A stretch of DNA of 64,000 bases from Tistrella mobilis (GCF_041468085.1 NZ_CP121017.1:1591501-1655500), one strand, 5' to 3'; positions 17,915 through 27,231 are shown, numbered from the stretch's first letter. Notes: generated from the letters alone by a model not told the origin. Program-made: numbers and translations.

Positions 17915-18329
17915 CGAGCACGGCATCCATATCCATCTCGACCCGGATGTCGGGGTCGAACAGCCCGGCCTGAACGGTGGTGCAGGCGGGATCGATGCCG
18001 CGGAAAGCCTCGGCATAGCCGTCCATGACCGCGTCGTAATCCTCTGCGCGGGCGATGTAGATCCGCACCCGCACCACATGCTGCAACCCGCCGCCCGCCT
18101 GGGCCAGAACGGCGGCGGCATTGCGGAAGATCTGGGCGGTCTGGGCCGCGGCACCCTCGGCCAGCACATCGGCCGTGTAGTCATAGCCGGTGGTGCCCGA
18201 TATCCGGACCCGGTTGCCGGTCACCACCGCCCGGGCATAGGCGTAGCGCCGTTCCCAGGCGCTGCCCGAATAGAGCCGCCGGCCGGTCGAAGGCGGGGTC
18301 GAAGACACGGGATGGGGGAAGTCGGTCAT
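17901..18329 (-). CDS. RidA/YjgF-family enamine/imine deaminase
   Basis: A 142-aa RidA-family protein. It has SGSAWERRYAYARAVV, GNRVRISGTTGYD and a C-terminal VEMDMDAVLDAVA typical of the YjgF/YER057c fold. A lysine/arginine contact for the carboxylate is in HVVRVRIYIA. First gene of the minus-strand arm, directly downstream of the divergent control region and overlapping the FAD oxidase gene. It likely removes 2-iminoacids produced by the two flavin oxidases of the locus. Confidence 0.88.
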   Translation of the reverse strand: MTDFPHPVSSTPPSTGRRLYSGSAWERRYAYARAVVTGNRVRISGTTGYDYTADVLAEGAAAQTAQIFRNAAAVLAQAGGGLQHVVRVRIYIARAEDYDAVMDGYAEAFRGIDPACTTVQAGLFDPDIRVEMDMDAVLDAVA

Positions 18330-18412
18330 CTCTGGCACCGTCGCGGGTTGAACTCCGCCATGAGGATCGGAGACCGGCGCGGCTGCCGTCGATGTCAAAA
18401 AATCGCGCCTGG

Positions 18413-18540
18413 GGTGCAATAAATCGAACGGCCCCCGCAGGCGGTTCTGCCCGATGAGGATCCCGGCGCGAGACCACCCCGTCTGACACCTGTCCGAAAT
18501 TTATTGGGGGGCGCCTGCGATTTATTAGAATCGACACCTG
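18413..18540. promoter_or_regulatory. Divergent control region with repeated TTTATT motifs
   Basis: The 282-bp gap between ridA (minus) and the FAD oxidase (plus) carries three AT-rich copies in otherwise GC-rich DNA: CAATAAATCG at 18417-18426 (inverted), AAATTTATTGG at 18497-18507 and CGATTTATTAGA at 18518-18529. GACACCTG is repeated directly at 18485-18492 and 18533-18540, flanking the last two. The layout suggests several operator half-sites between the two promoters. The LysR gene at 23.4 kb is the nearest candidate regulator. Confidence 0.4.
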
Positions 18541-18611
18541 CTCGGGCCCTGCGATCCAATTGGCTCCGCCGATCGACGGCGACGAGACAGCCTCAGGGAG
18601 AGCGGACGGAT

Positions 18612-19751
18612 ATGCGTGCGGACTTCGTCATCATCGGTGGTGGCATATCGGGGGCGGCGGCGGCCTTCTTCCTGTCGGAAGCAGGGCGGGTGGTGCTGAT
18701 CGAGCAGGAGAGCCATTTCGGCACCCACAGCTCGGGCCGGACCGCGGGCCAGTTCACCGTCGGCATCTCCGCCGACATGATGCGGGCGGCCGCTGCCGCC
18801 AGCCGCAGCTTTTTCCAGACCCCGCCCGAGGGCTTCGCCGAGGGGCCGCTGATCAGCCCGCGCGGCAGCCTGACGGTTGCGCGGCAGGACCGGTTGGCCG
18901 TGCTCGACCGGCTGGAGGCACGGATCGCCGAGGCCGGCGGCAGGGCGGAGCGGCTGGGCCGCGCCGGCGCGCTCGCGGCCTTTCCGGCGCTGCGCCCGGA
19001 AACGGTCGACGAGGCGGTGCTGGAGGTGGATGCGGCCGATATCGATGTCGACCGCCTGCTTCAGGGATATCTGCGCGGCGCCCGCCGCAATGGTGCCTCG
19101 ACCGAAACCGGTGCTGCGGTGACCGCGATCCATCGCGAGGGCGGGCTCTGGGTGGTCGATACCGCGACCGGCCGCCACGAGGCGCCGGTGCTGGTCAATG
19201 CCGCCGGCGGCTGGGCCGACCGGGTGGCGGAACTGGCCGGGGTGGCGCCGATCGGCCTGACACCCTATCGCCGCACCGCCTTCACCTTTCCGCTGCTTCC
19301 GGCACCAGACGGCGGGAGCCTCGGGGGTGACTGGCCGCATGTCACCTCGGCCGACTACGACTGGTACGTCAAGCCCGAGGCCGGCTGCTTCATGGGGTCG
19401 CCCGCCGATGCCCACCGGGTTCAGCCGGGCGACATGTATCCGGAAGACCTGGACATCGCCCTCGGTATCCATGCGATCGAGCGCGACACCACGCTCACCA
19501 TCCGCCGGCCGCTCGCCAGCTGGGCCGGCATGCGCAGTTTCGTGGCCGACCGCAACCCCGTCTGCGGCATGTCGGGGGCGGCGCCCGGTTTCGTCTGGCT
19601 GGCGGGGCAGGGCGGCTGCGGCGTGCTGACCTCGCCGGCTCTCGGCCGGGCCGTGGCCGCGGTTGCCTGCAACCGGCCGCTGCCCGACGAGCTCGACGCC
19701 TGGGGGCTGCGCCTTGCGGCGCTGTCGCCCGACCGGCTTGCGGCCGGCTGA
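18612..19751 (+). CDS. FAD-dependent oxidoreductase, D-arginine dehydrogenase-like
   Basis: A 379-aa DAO-family flavoprotein. It starts MRADFVIIGGGISGAAAAFF, with the FAD motif GGGISGAAAAFFLSEAG at the N-terminus and GTHSSGRTAGQFT for flavin contact. The C-terminal WLAGQGGCGVLTSPALGRA is typical of DauA-like amino acid dehydrogenases. The ATG at 18612 was preferred over an upstream in-frame GTG/ATG extension because family members begin right at the dinucleotide fold. It is the first plus-strand gene of the uptake/oxidation locus and a functional counterpart of the oxidase at 16.6 kb. Confidence 0.88.
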   Translation: MRADFVIIGGGISGAAAAFFLSEAGRVVLIEQESHFGTHSSGRTAGQFTVGISADMMRAAAAASRSFFQTPPEGFAEGPLISPRGSLTVARQDRLAVLDRLEARIAEAGGRAERLGRAGALAAFPALRPETVDEAVLEVDAADIDVDRLLQGYLRGARRNGASTETGAAVTAIHREGGLWVVDTATGRHEAPVLVNAAGGWADRVAELAGVAPIGLTPYRRTAFTFPLLPAPDGGSLGGDWPHVTSADYDWYVKPEAGCFMGSPADAHRVQPGDMYPEDLDIALGIHAIERDTTLTIRRPLASWAGMRSFVADRNPVCGMSGAAPGFVWLAGQGGCGVLTSPALGRAVAAVACNRPLPDELDAWGLRLAALSPDRLAAG

Positions 19752-19839
19752 CGCCCTCTCTTTCCCCCGCGCTGCCCTATGACCGGCAAAAAGCCGGCAC
19801 GATCGACCAAAAAAGAAGATCCATCGGGAGACTTACGTC

Positions 19840-21498
19840 ATGCAGACGCCTTCGCTTTCGAAGCGCAGCTTCCTGAAACTCTCCGCGGCGGCGGGGGTGG
19901 CCGGCGCGATCGGTGGTATGGCCGCGGGGCCGCTCCGCGCGCTCGCCGCCGGCCCCGAGCCGCGCCCGGGTGGCCAGGTGATCGCCGGCATCTCTCAGGA
20001 GCCGACGGTGTTCAACCCGCTGATGCCGGGCAGTGAATACGACCAGGGCATCTGGTGGCAGCTGTTCAGCACGCTCTGGTATATCGACTCCGACGGCACG
20101 ATCGTGCCGGACCTGGCGGCGGAACTGCCGACGGTCGCCAATGGCGGGCTGTCGGCCGATGGCCGGATCTGGAAGATCAGGCTGCGCAAGGGCATCACCT
20201 GGCATGACGGCACGCCCTTCACCGCCCATGACGTGAAATACACCCTCGATCTGATCAACAACCCCGACTTCAAGGTGCGCAACCGCGTCGGTCATTCGCT
20301 GCTGCGCAATGTGACGGTCACCGCCGATGACGAACTGCAATGGGTGCTGGCGGAACCCTTCGCACCCTATATGTCGGTGCTGTCGCTGACCTTCATCGTG
20401 CCCCGCCACATCCTGGGCAAGGCGGACGACCCCAACACCGCGCCCTTCAACACCGCTCCGGTCGGCACCGGCCCGTTCCGCTGGGGGGAACGCCGGGCGG
20501 GCGAACATGTGCTGCTGGAGAAGAACCCCGCCTATCACGGCGACGGACCCTATCTCGACCGGGTGGTGTTCCGCTACATCCCCGATCAGACCATGCTCTA
20601 CACCCAGTTCCGCAGCGGCGAGATCGATTATCTGGGCCTGTCCGGCCTGCAGCCGGCCTTCGATACCGAGGCCCGCGCCCTGCCGGACCGGCGGATCGTG
20701 GCGGCGCCGGCCCCCTTCGTCGAGCACATCGCCCTCAATCACGGCTTCGCCCCCTTTGCCGACAAGGCGGTGCGCCAGGCGCTCTATCTGGCGATGAACC
20801 GCAAGGCACGGCTGGAGGCGATCTATCACGGCCGGCCGATCGAGACCGAATCCTACGTCCCCCACGGCCATTGGGCCTTCGATGACGGGCTGCCGAAGCA
20901 CAGCCACGACCCGGCGGCGGCGAAGGCACTGCTCGACAAGGCCGGCTGGCTGCCCGGCGCCGACGGCATCCGTCAGAAGGATGGCGTGCGGCTGGCCTTC
21001 ACCAATTCGACCAGTGCCGGTTCCCAGTCGCGCGAACAGGCCCAGCAGCTGCTGAAGCAGGACTGGCGCGAGATCGGCGTCGACATGACGATCGAGAACA
21101 TGCCGGGTGCGGTGATCTGGGGCGAGTTCTGGCAGAAGTCGCAGTATCAGTCGGTGATGGTGGCGTCCAACTTCCTGCAGGGCAGCGACCCCGACGTCAC
21201 GCCGCGCTTCTCCAGCAAATCGATCCCGGCCCAGGGCGGCAGCGGCCTCAACACCTATCAGTACCGCAATGCCGAGGTCGACGGGCTTCTGGAGCGCGGC
21301 ACCCGGGAGGTGGACCAGGCGGTGCGGCGCAAGATCTATCAGCGTCTGCAGCAGATCATCCGCGAGGATCTGGTCTTCCTGCCGGTGTCGCAGTCGGTGA
21401 TCGTCGAGGGCGTGAAGGCGAAGCTTACCGGCTACCGTCCGAACATCAATGCCTCGTCGAACTGCTGGAACATGCGACACTGGTTCTGGGCGGCGTGA
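19840..21498 (+). CDS. Peptide-type ABC transporter substrate-binding protein
   Basis: A 552-aa family 5 extracellular solute-binding protein (DppA/OppA-like). It has an N-terminal export signal with a Tat-like but single-arginine motif (SLSKRSFLKLSAAAG) followed by a hydrophobic stretch and an ALA cleavage site near residue 37. It also has the family motifs QEPTVFNPLMPG, LRKGITWHDGTPFTAHDV and APVGTGPFRW. Shine-Dalgarno GGGAG precedes the ATG. A small CCGGC-A5-GCCGG hairpin lies at 19783-19797, between this gene and the FAD oxidase, and could tune relative expression. The KR in place of RR makes Sec or Tat routing uncertain. Confidence 0.9.
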   Translation: MQTPSLSKRSFLKLSAAAGVAGAIGGMAAGPLRALAAGPEPRPGGQVIAGISQEPTVFNPLMPGSEYDQGIWWQLFSTLWYIDSDGTIVPDLAAELPTVANGGLSADGRIWKIRLRKGITWHDGTPFTAHDVKYTLDLINNPDFKVRNRVGHSLLRNVTVTADDELQWVLAEPFAPYMSVLSLTFIVPRHILGKADDPNTAPFNTAPVGTGPFRWGERRAGEHVLLEKNPAYHGDGPYLDRVVFRYIPDQTMLYTQFRSGEIDYLGLSGLQPAFDTEARALPDRRIVAAPAPFVEHIALNHGFAPFADKAVRQALYLAMNRKARLEAIYHGRPIETESYVPHGHWAFDDGLPKHSHDPAAAKALLDKAGWLPGADGIRQKDGVRLAFTNSTSAGSQSREQAQQLLKQDWREIGVDMTIENMPGAVIWGEFWQKSQYQSVMVASNFLQGSDPDVTPRFSSKSIPAQGGSGLNTYQYRNAEVDGLLERGTREVDQAVRRKIYQRLQQIIREDLVFLPVSQSVIVEGVKAKLTGYRPNINASSNCWNMRHWFWAA

Positions 21499-21516
21499 CG
21501 GGGGGTCTTCCGGACC

Positions 21517-22467
21517 ATGACGAACTATCTGGTGCGACGATGCGGGCAGGCCGTGGTGCTGATGCTGCTGGTCTCGGTCATCGGCTTCGGCATCCTGCAT
21601 CTCGCCCCGGGCGGGCCGCTGTCGCAATACGTCCTGTCGTCGAACATGTCGCAGGAGGATATCGACCGGATCACCCGCCAGCTGGGGCTGGACCGGCCCT
21701 TCCTGCTGCAATATGCCGACTGGCTCGCCCGGATGGTGACCGGCGACTGGGGGCAGTCCTATCGTGACGGCCTGCCGGTTCTGGCCAAGATCGCGACCCA
21801 TATCGGGCCCACGCTCGAAATCATGCTCGCCTCCACCGTGATCGCCGCCCTGCTGGGCGGCGTGATCGGCATGCGGGCGGCGGTCCGCCGGCACTCGCTG
21901 ACCGACCTGCTCGCTACCGGCGGGGCGATGATCGCGCTGTCGATCCCGACCTTCTGGTTCGCGCTGATGGCGATCTACCTGTTCTCCATTGAGCTCGGCT
22001 GGCTGCCATCCGGCAATCGCAGCACCATCGGCGACGGCTCGCCCGGCGACGTGCTCCATCACATGATCGCACCGGTGATGGTGCTGGCGCTGGTGGAGAC
22101 CGCGGTCTGGGCGCAGTTCATGCGGGCCTCCATGCTCGATACGCTGGGGCAGGATTATATCCGCACCGCCCGCGCCAAGGGCCTGCGGGAACGGGTGGTG
22201 ATCCGCGCCCATGCCCTGCGCAATGCGCTGTTGCCGATGATCACCCTGGTCGGGCTGCAATTCCCGACCCTGCTCGGCGGCGCGCTGGTCACAGAGACGG
22301 TGTTCAGCTGGCCGGGCATGGGCCGGCTGTTTCTCGACAGCCTGGAATACCGCGACTACCCGGTGGTGATGGGCATCCTGATGCTTTCGGCGCTGATGGT
22401 GATGGCAGGCTCCCTGCTGGCCGATCTGCTCTATGCAGTCGCCGACCCCCGGATCAGGATGGATTGA
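21517..22467 (+). CDS. ABC transporter permease, DppB-like
   Basis: A 316-aa inner-membrane permease. It has the N-terminal DppB/OppB signature (MTNYLVRRCGQAVVLMLLVS, then LAPGGPL) and six predicted membrane segments. The coupling-helix EAA-like motif reads IRTARAKGLRERVVIRAHAL near residue 210. It lies 18 nt after the binding-protein gene and is followed almost at once by the second permease. Confidence 0.92.
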   Translation: MTNYLVRRCGQAVVLMLLVSVIGFGILHLAPGGPLSQYVLSSNMSQEDIDRITRQLGLDRPFLLQYADWLARMVTGDWGQSYRDGLPVLAKIATHIGPTLEIMLASTVIAALLGGVIGMRAAVRRHSLTDLLATGGAMIALSIPTFWFALMAIYLFSIELGWLPSGNRSTIGDGSPGDVLHHMIAPVMVLALVETAVWAQFMRASMLDTLGQDYIRTARAKGLRERVVIRAHALRNALLPMITLVGLQFPTLLGGALVTETVFSWPGMGRLFLDSLEYRDYPVVMGILMLSALMVMAGSLLADLLYAVADPRIRMD

Positions 22468-22472
22468 CGGTG

Positions 22473-23342
22473 ATGACAGTGCAGACTGCCCCCGATATCA
22501 CGGCATCCGCCATGCCACCCGGATTCCTGCGCCGGCTGGTGGCGCGACCGGCGACCGTGGCCGGCGCCGGGCTCATCCTGGCGATGACCGCCGCCGCCTT
22601 CCTCGGCCCGCTGATCGATCCGACCGATCCCGACCGGATCGATGTGTTGAAGCGTTTCCTGCCGCCGTTCAGCCCCGGTCATCTGCTGGGAACCGATGAA
22701 CTCGGCCGTGACGTGCTCGCCCGCCTGCTCGCCGGGGGGCGGATCTCACTCGCCATCGGCTTCTCGGCCATGCTGCTCTCGGTGATGATCGGAACCGCCT
22801 TCGGCATGGTTGCGGGCTGGCGTGGCGGGGTGATCGGCGCGGTGCTGATGCGCTTCGTCGACGCGATGATGGCCTTTCCGACCGTCTTCCTGGTGCTGGC
22901 GCTGGCCCTGTTGATCAGCCCGGGGCTTGCCTCCACCACCATCCTGATCGCCGCCACATCGTGGATGAGCGTGGCGCGGCTGGTGGAAGGGCAGTACCGG
23001 TCGCTGCGCACGGCCGATTATGTCGCCGCCGCCCGCACGGCCGGGGCCTCGGATCTCAGGATCATGGTGGTGGAACTGCTGCCCAATGCGGCGGGTGCGA
23101 TCATCGTTGCAGCCACGCTCAACGTCGCCCGGGCGATCCTGCTCGAATCCTATGTCAGCTATCTGGGATACGGCATTCAGGCGCCGATGGCGAGCTGGGG
23201 CAACATGCTCAACAACGCCCAGATCTATCTGACCTCGGCCCCCTGGCTCGCCCTTCTGCCGGGCCTCGCCATCACCCTGACGGTCACCAGTTTCAACTTC
23301 ATGGGCAACGGGCTCAGGGATACACTCGACCCCCACCGCTGA
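22473..23342 (+). CDS. ABC transporter permease, DppC-like
   Basis: A 289-aa permease of the DppC/OppC type. It has LLGTDELGRDVLARLLAGGRISL near residue 70, multiple membrane segments and the coupling motif YVAAARTAGASDLRIMVVEL. The start is ambiguous: an in-frame TTG at 22464 overlaps the previous stop, but the ATG at 22473 with upstream AGGA is preferred. It completes the membrane part of the transporter whose ATPase is encoded at 13.2-15.0 kb. Confidence 0.9.
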   Translation: MTVQTAPDITASAMPPGFLRRLVARPATVAGAGLILAMTAAAFLGPLIDPTDPDRIDVLKRFLPPFSPGHLLGTDELGRDVLARLLAGGRISLAIGFSAMLLSVMIGTAFGMVAGWRGGVIGAVLMRFVDAMMAFPTVFLVLALALLISPGLASTTILIAATSWMSVARLVEGQYRSLRTADYVAAARTAGASDLRIMVVELLPNAAGAIIVAATLNVARAILLESYVSYLGYGIQAPMASWGNMLNNAQIYLTSAPWLALLPGLAITLTVTSFNFMGNGLRDTLDPHR

Positions 23343-23364
23343 CGACCGGCCTTCAGGAGGCGCC

Positions 23365-24267
23365 ATGTCCCGACGTCTGCCTTCGCTCAACGCGCTCAGA
23401 TGCTTCGAGGTGGTGGCGACCCATATGGGGGTGAAGAAGGCCGCCCAGGTGCTGAACGTCAGCGAAAGCGCGGTCAGCCGCCAGGTGCGCATTCTGGAGG
23501 AACAGCTGGGCGTGTCGCTGTTCCTGCGCACCCATGGCGGCATGGAAATCACCGAAGAGGGCCGCCGTCTGGCCCTGGCGGTGACGGAAGCCTTCGATCA
23601 CATCGCGAATGCCATCGATCCGTTCCAGAACGACCAGGATGTGGTGACGCTGAAGGTGATCCCGACCTTCGCTTTGCGCTGGCTGTTCCCGCGGCTGCAC
23701 AAATTCCACGAACAGCATCCGATGATCCGGATCGTGGTCCAGACCCGTCTGAACGACATGACTGTGGACGAGACCGGTGCCGATCTGGGCATCCGCTATG
23801 GCCGCGGTGGCTTTCCCAACGAGGATGCGACCGAGCTTTACGCCGAATGGATCGTGCCGGTTGCGGCCCCCGGGCATCTCGATCCCGAACGCCCGGAGGA
23901 GGAGCTGCGCAGCGCCATGCTCCTCCATCCGCTGCCCGATCATCAGGACTGGATCACCTGGTCCGAGAAGTCGGGCATGCCGCTGCGTGTCCATGACGGG
24001 CTGGATTTCGACGCGCTCGACATGGCGCTGAGTGCCGCCGAAGCCGGGCTCGGCGTCGCGATCGCCGATGTGGTTCTGGCCGATCAGGCGATCCGCGACG
24101 GCCGGCTGGTGGTCCCGATCGACAAGGCGGTGCCGAGCGGCGTGTCCTATTTCCTGGTCCGTCGCCCCGAACTTCGCCGCCGCCGCCAGGTCCGTCTGGT
24201 GGAAGACTGGCTGCTGGCCGAGATCGCAACCGCGCGCGAGACGATCGCCGGCTATGCACGCGGGTGA
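23365..24267 (+). CDS. LysR-family regulator, GcvA-like
   Basis: A 300-aa LysR regulator beginning MSRRLPSLNALRCFEVVATH, the GcvA-subfamily opening. The helix-turn-helix is KKAAQVLNVSESAVSRQVRIL and the effector-domain signature is RWLFPRLHKFHEQHPMIRI. An AGGAGG sequence precedes the ATG. It ends the plus-strand arm 22 nt after the permease gene, and its stop is only 5 bp from the stop of the convergent MFS gene. A role in controlling the amino-acid uptake/oxidation locus is inferred from position. Confidence 0.88.
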   Translation: MSRRLPSLNALRCFEVVATHMGVKKAAQVLNVSESAVSRQVRILEEQLGVSLFLRTHGGMEITEEGRRLALAVTEAFDHIANAIDPFQNDQDVVTLKVIPTFALRWLFPRLHKFHEQHPMIRIVVQTRLNDMTVDETGADLGIRYGRGGFPNEDATELYAEWIVPVAAPGHLDPERPEEELRSAMLLHPLPDHQDWITWSEKSGMPLRVHDGLDFDALDMALSAAEAGLGVAIADVVLADQAIRDGRLVVPIDKAVPSGVSYFLVRRPELRRRRQVRLVEDWLLAEIATARETIAGYARG

Positions 24268-24272
24268 TGCCG

Positions 24273-25511
24273 CTATGCCGCGCGGCGTTCCGTCGTGCGG
24301 CCCATCAGCTGTTCCCCGGCCAGCGCATAGGCCAGGACCAGGGCCGCGAACAGCACGGCCACGCCCGACATCAGCGGCACGAATCCGTATGCGGCCAGGC
24401 ACCAGCCGCCGACAGCCAGGACCGCTGCATTGGTCAGCCCGTACCAGCGTTCCATGCGGCCGATCAGCCGGGCACGCGCGGGGGCGGCCATCGGCAGGCG
24501 GTTGAGATTTGCCATGGTCACCGGCCGGATGCCGCCGGTGGCGAAGCCGAGGGCGGTGATCGCAACCAGGCCGGCGATCAGATTTTCCGAGGCGGTGGCA
24601 AACAGGATCAGCGAGACCAGGCCGATGGCCGGCATGGCGACGGTGATCGCCCGGGCACCGATCCGGTCCATCACCGTCGGGGCATAGCGTGCCGACAGGA
24701 AGGCCGCCAGGTTGAACAGGCTGAGCACCAGCCCGAACCAGTAGAGATCGACCTTCAGCGTGAGGAAGAACAGCGCCGGCAGAAAGCCCACGAAGGCGGC
24801 AAGCGCGAAGGCGCGCATCAGCACGTAATAGGCCATCCAGCCGGCTTCGCCCGGCACGCTGGTCGCCGGGCCAGGGGCTGCGGTCGCGCCGGGGCTGGCC
24901 GCCGTCTGTGCCGGAGCCGCCGGGGTGCTGACCATCAGGATCGCGATCGCCGAGATCAGGGCGGCGACAAGCGCGGCCAGGAAGGGCAATTCCGGTGCGA
25001 AGCGGTAGAGCACGCTGCCCGCCGTGCCGGCCGCCAGCACCGCCAGGAAGATCAGCGAGGCGGTGCGGCTTTCATGGGTACGATAGGCAATGACCTCGTC
25101 ATCCCCGTGCAGGCTGCGCAGCAGGGCCGAGTCGGTGCCCTGGGCCAGCGCATAGCCGATGCCGCCGGCGATCTGGGCGCCGAGCAGCCACCAGAAGCCA
25201 CCATCGGCATCGAGCGGCGCGGGCAGGGGGGAGGCGATGGCGAAGGCCACGATCATGGCAAGACCGGCCGCTTTCAGTACCTCGCCGGTGGCGATCACGC
25301 CCTTCTGCGGCAGCAGCCGGCCAAGCCGGCCGGCCGGGCCGACCGCCAGGCAGATGGTCAGGCCATAGGCCGCCAGCAGCAGTTCCAGCCGGAAGATGTC
25401 GAGCCCGCGTTCATAGAAGAACACGAACAGGATCGGCAGATGAAAATAGAGCCGCGACAGGATGCGGTAGACATAGATCAGCGGCACGTCACGCGGGCTG
25501 CGGATGCTCAT
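24273..25511 (-). CDS. MFS transporter
   Basis: A 412-aa integral membrane protein with about 12 hydrophobic segments and a central Ala/Pro-rich loop (residues about 210-240). It has the fold of the major facilitator superfamily but no substrate-diagnostic motif that I recognise. The N-terminus (IYVYRILSRLYFHLPILFVF) and the GIGYALAQGTDSALLRSL segment resemble uncharacterised MFS proteins. It lies 10 nt downstream of the Sua5/YrdC-like gene on the same strand, so the two are probably co-transcribed. Confidence 0.8.
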   Translation of the reverse strand: MSIRSPRDVPLIYVYRILSRLYFHLPILFVFFYERGLDIFRLELLLAAYGLTICLAVGPAGRLGRLLPQKGVIATGEVLKAAGLAMIVAFAIASPLPAPLDADGGFWWLLGAQIAGGIGYALAQGTDSALLRSLHGDDEVIAYRTHESRTASLIFLAVLAAGTAGSVLYRFAPELPFLAALVAALISAIAILMVSTPAAPAQTAASPGATAAPGPATSVPGEAGWMAYYVLMRAFALAAFVGFLPALFFLTLKVDLYWFGLVLSLFNLAAFLSARYAPTVMDRIGARAITVAMPAIGLVSLILFATASENLIAGLVAITALGFATGGIRPVTMANLNRLPMAAPARARLIGRMERWYGLTNAAVLAVGGWCLAAYGFVPLMSGVAVLFAALVLAYALAGEQLMGRTTERRAA

Positions 25512-25521
25512 GACCGGATCC

Positions 25522-26244
25522 TCACGCGCCGACCGCGCGGCCGCGGACCTCGTTCACCCGCTGCATCAGGCGCTGCTTATAGGCCTCGGTATCGGTATCG
25601 AGATCGGGGAAGATCGCCTGGATGCGGGCAATCGGGTAGACCCCGGCGCGGACCAGATATGGCCGTTCGAAGGTGAAATCGACGATGGTGTTGGCCTTGA
25701 CCGCGCTGTCGGAGGTGGCGCCGGGCGTATCGCCGCCCAGGTCGATGATCAGGTCGACGCCGTCACCGATATCGGCGACCGCCTTGTCGAGGTCGACGAA
25801 GATGTCGCCCTGGCCCGAGATGTTGGCCGAGGTCGCCCCCACCGGCCGGCCGGCGGCGCGGATGATGTCTTCCAGCGGCGAGGCGCCCTGGCAGGCGACG
25901 CCGAGCGTGTCGTAGCCCATGGTGAAGGCCGGCGGCAGCTCGCAGGCCTTGTCGAAGATCAGCGTCAGCTCACCCGGCCACAGCCGCTCGAAGGCATCGG
26001 GGGCGACCCAGTCGGGGACCACGACATGGCGGGCCGCCTCGGCCGGATTGGCGATCGAGAAGGTCAGCGGGCCGAATTTGGTGCGCTTCTTCACGTCGAA
26101 CACCCGTTGAATGGCGTCGGCGTTGAAGGCGTCGCAGATCAGGTTGTACTGAGTGCGCGTGGGGGTGATGACCAGCCCGCCCGCGCGGATCACCTCTGCC
26201 GCCTCGTCGATCGCATCGGCGGAGAGTTTCACGATGTTGACCAT
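25522..26244 (-). CDS. Sua5/YciO/YrdC-family protein, divergent paralogue
   Basis: A 240-aa YrdC-domain protein. Visible family elements are GGLVITPTRTQYNLICDAFN (first strand/helix, normally PTETVYGL), a KRTKFGPLTF segment where housekeeping TsaC/Sua5 have KxRP...PL, WPGELTLIF, and the diagnostic VGATSANISGQ (about residue 155). Canonical enzymes make threonylcarbamoyl-AMP for tRNA t6A. The altered PTRTQYN motif and pairing with an MFS exporter suggest a specialised carbamoyl-adenylate-forming or nucleotide-binding role, but no function can be assigned. A 291-bp gap upstream (26245-26535) holds its promoter and nothing else I can name. Confidence 0.75.
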   Translation of the reverse strand: MVNIVKLSADAIDEAAEVIRAGGLVITPTRTQYNLICDAFNADAIQRVFDVKKRTKFGPLTFSIANPAEAARHVVVPDWVAPDAFERLWPGELTLIFDKACELPPAFTMGYDTLGVACQGASPLEDIIRAAGRPVGATSANISGQGDIFVDLDKAVADIGDGVDLIIDLGGDTPGATSDSAVKANTIVDFTFERPYLVRAGVYPIARIQAIFPDLDTDTEAYKQRLMQRVNEVRGRAVGA

Positions 26245-26535
26245 GGTGCCTGCCGTTCCTTGCCCATCCGGACCCCGCCGATCCCGGTTCTGCCCCCGTT
26301 GCCCCGGGGGCCGGCCCTGTTCCGGCCGGATGTAACCTTGGATCGTTTGGTCCGTGATCCGATCAATTATGACGACAGGCTAGCATCACCGGGCCCGAAT
26401 CGGAAGCATGCAGATCAACTTGTACGGGATATGTGCGACAGGCCGTCTCATCCTGAGGTTCGGCCCTGTCGGGAGAGCCAGGGGCCCTCGGGGGGGCGGG
26501 ACGGGGGCCTGTGGGGCGAGACGGGGGCGGCCGGG

Positions 26536-27129
26536 TCAGCTGCCGGTGGGGGTGCCGATGGCGAAGGCGGCGAAAAGCTCCCGCACCATCGCGCGGTCGA
26601 CCGGCTGGCCGGCATCGCGGGCCAGCGCCAGATAGGTGCGCAGGATCGGTGCCATCGACGGCCCATAGGTCTCGCGCTCGGCCAGGAAAAGCGGGCGGAG
26701 CAGCAGAACCGCGCGCTGGACCTCTTCAAACGCCACCCGCATCCGCCCGGCACGGGCATGGGCATCGGCGATGGCGGTCAGCACACGCGCCATCGAGGGC
26801 AGCAACACCCGGTTGTGACGGGTGGCCTGCTGCGACAGGCGCCGGAAGACGTCGCGGGCGGCATCGATATCGCCGCGGCCGGCATCGGCCACGGCCAGCG
26901 GTTCTCCCACCTGAGCGGCGGATTGGGAGAGGCGATAGGCCGCCGCCGCCGTATCGGCGTTGGAGGCTATGCGGTCGACCAGCAGGAAGAAGATCTGTCG
27001 GGCGAGATTACGGTCGCCCTGATCCAGGGCGGCCTGGCCGAGCTGTTCCGCCCGGGCGGCCGCCTGTTCGGCGTCGCCGTCGCTGATCAGCATGCGGGCG
27101 TCGTGATCGATGGTCATACCGTCGGTCAT
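26536..27129 (-). CDS. Unknown helical protein, possibly TPR-like
   Basis: A 197-aa Ala/Arg-rich all-helical protein that I do not recognise. Pairs of helices such as AEQLGQAALDQGDRNLARQI and ALAVADAGRGDIDAARDVF-type segments have the small-large spacing of tetratricopeptide-like repeats. The end is FAAFAIGTPTGS. There is no signal peptide or membrane segment. ATGs at 27129 or 27117 are both possible. It stands alone on the minus strand. Confidence 0.55.
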   Translation of the reverse strand: MTDGMTIDHDARMLISDGDAEQAAARAEQLGQAALDQGDRNLARQIFFLLVDRIASNADTAAAAYRLSQSAAQVGEPLAVADAGRGDIDAARDVFRRLSQQATRHNRVLLPSMARVLTAIADAHARAGRMRVAFEEVQRAVLLLRPLFLAERETYGPSMAPILRTYLALARDAGQPVDRAMVRELFAAFAIGTPTGS

Positions 27130-27231
27130 GTCGGGCAGCCTGGCTGAGGAGGCGGGGCCGTGCGGGGGGTGGGGGCGGTCGGCAGAGCAGGTCCTGAGCG
27201 TGGCAACACGCCGCAGGCGCCATAGTTATGG

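Noticed and set aside
15003-18422. 1139-codon plus-strand frame across the oxidase/dehydrogenase genes
   Set aside because: Composition is typical of a GC-rich shadow frame and it spans three well-supported opposite-strand genes and their overlaps.
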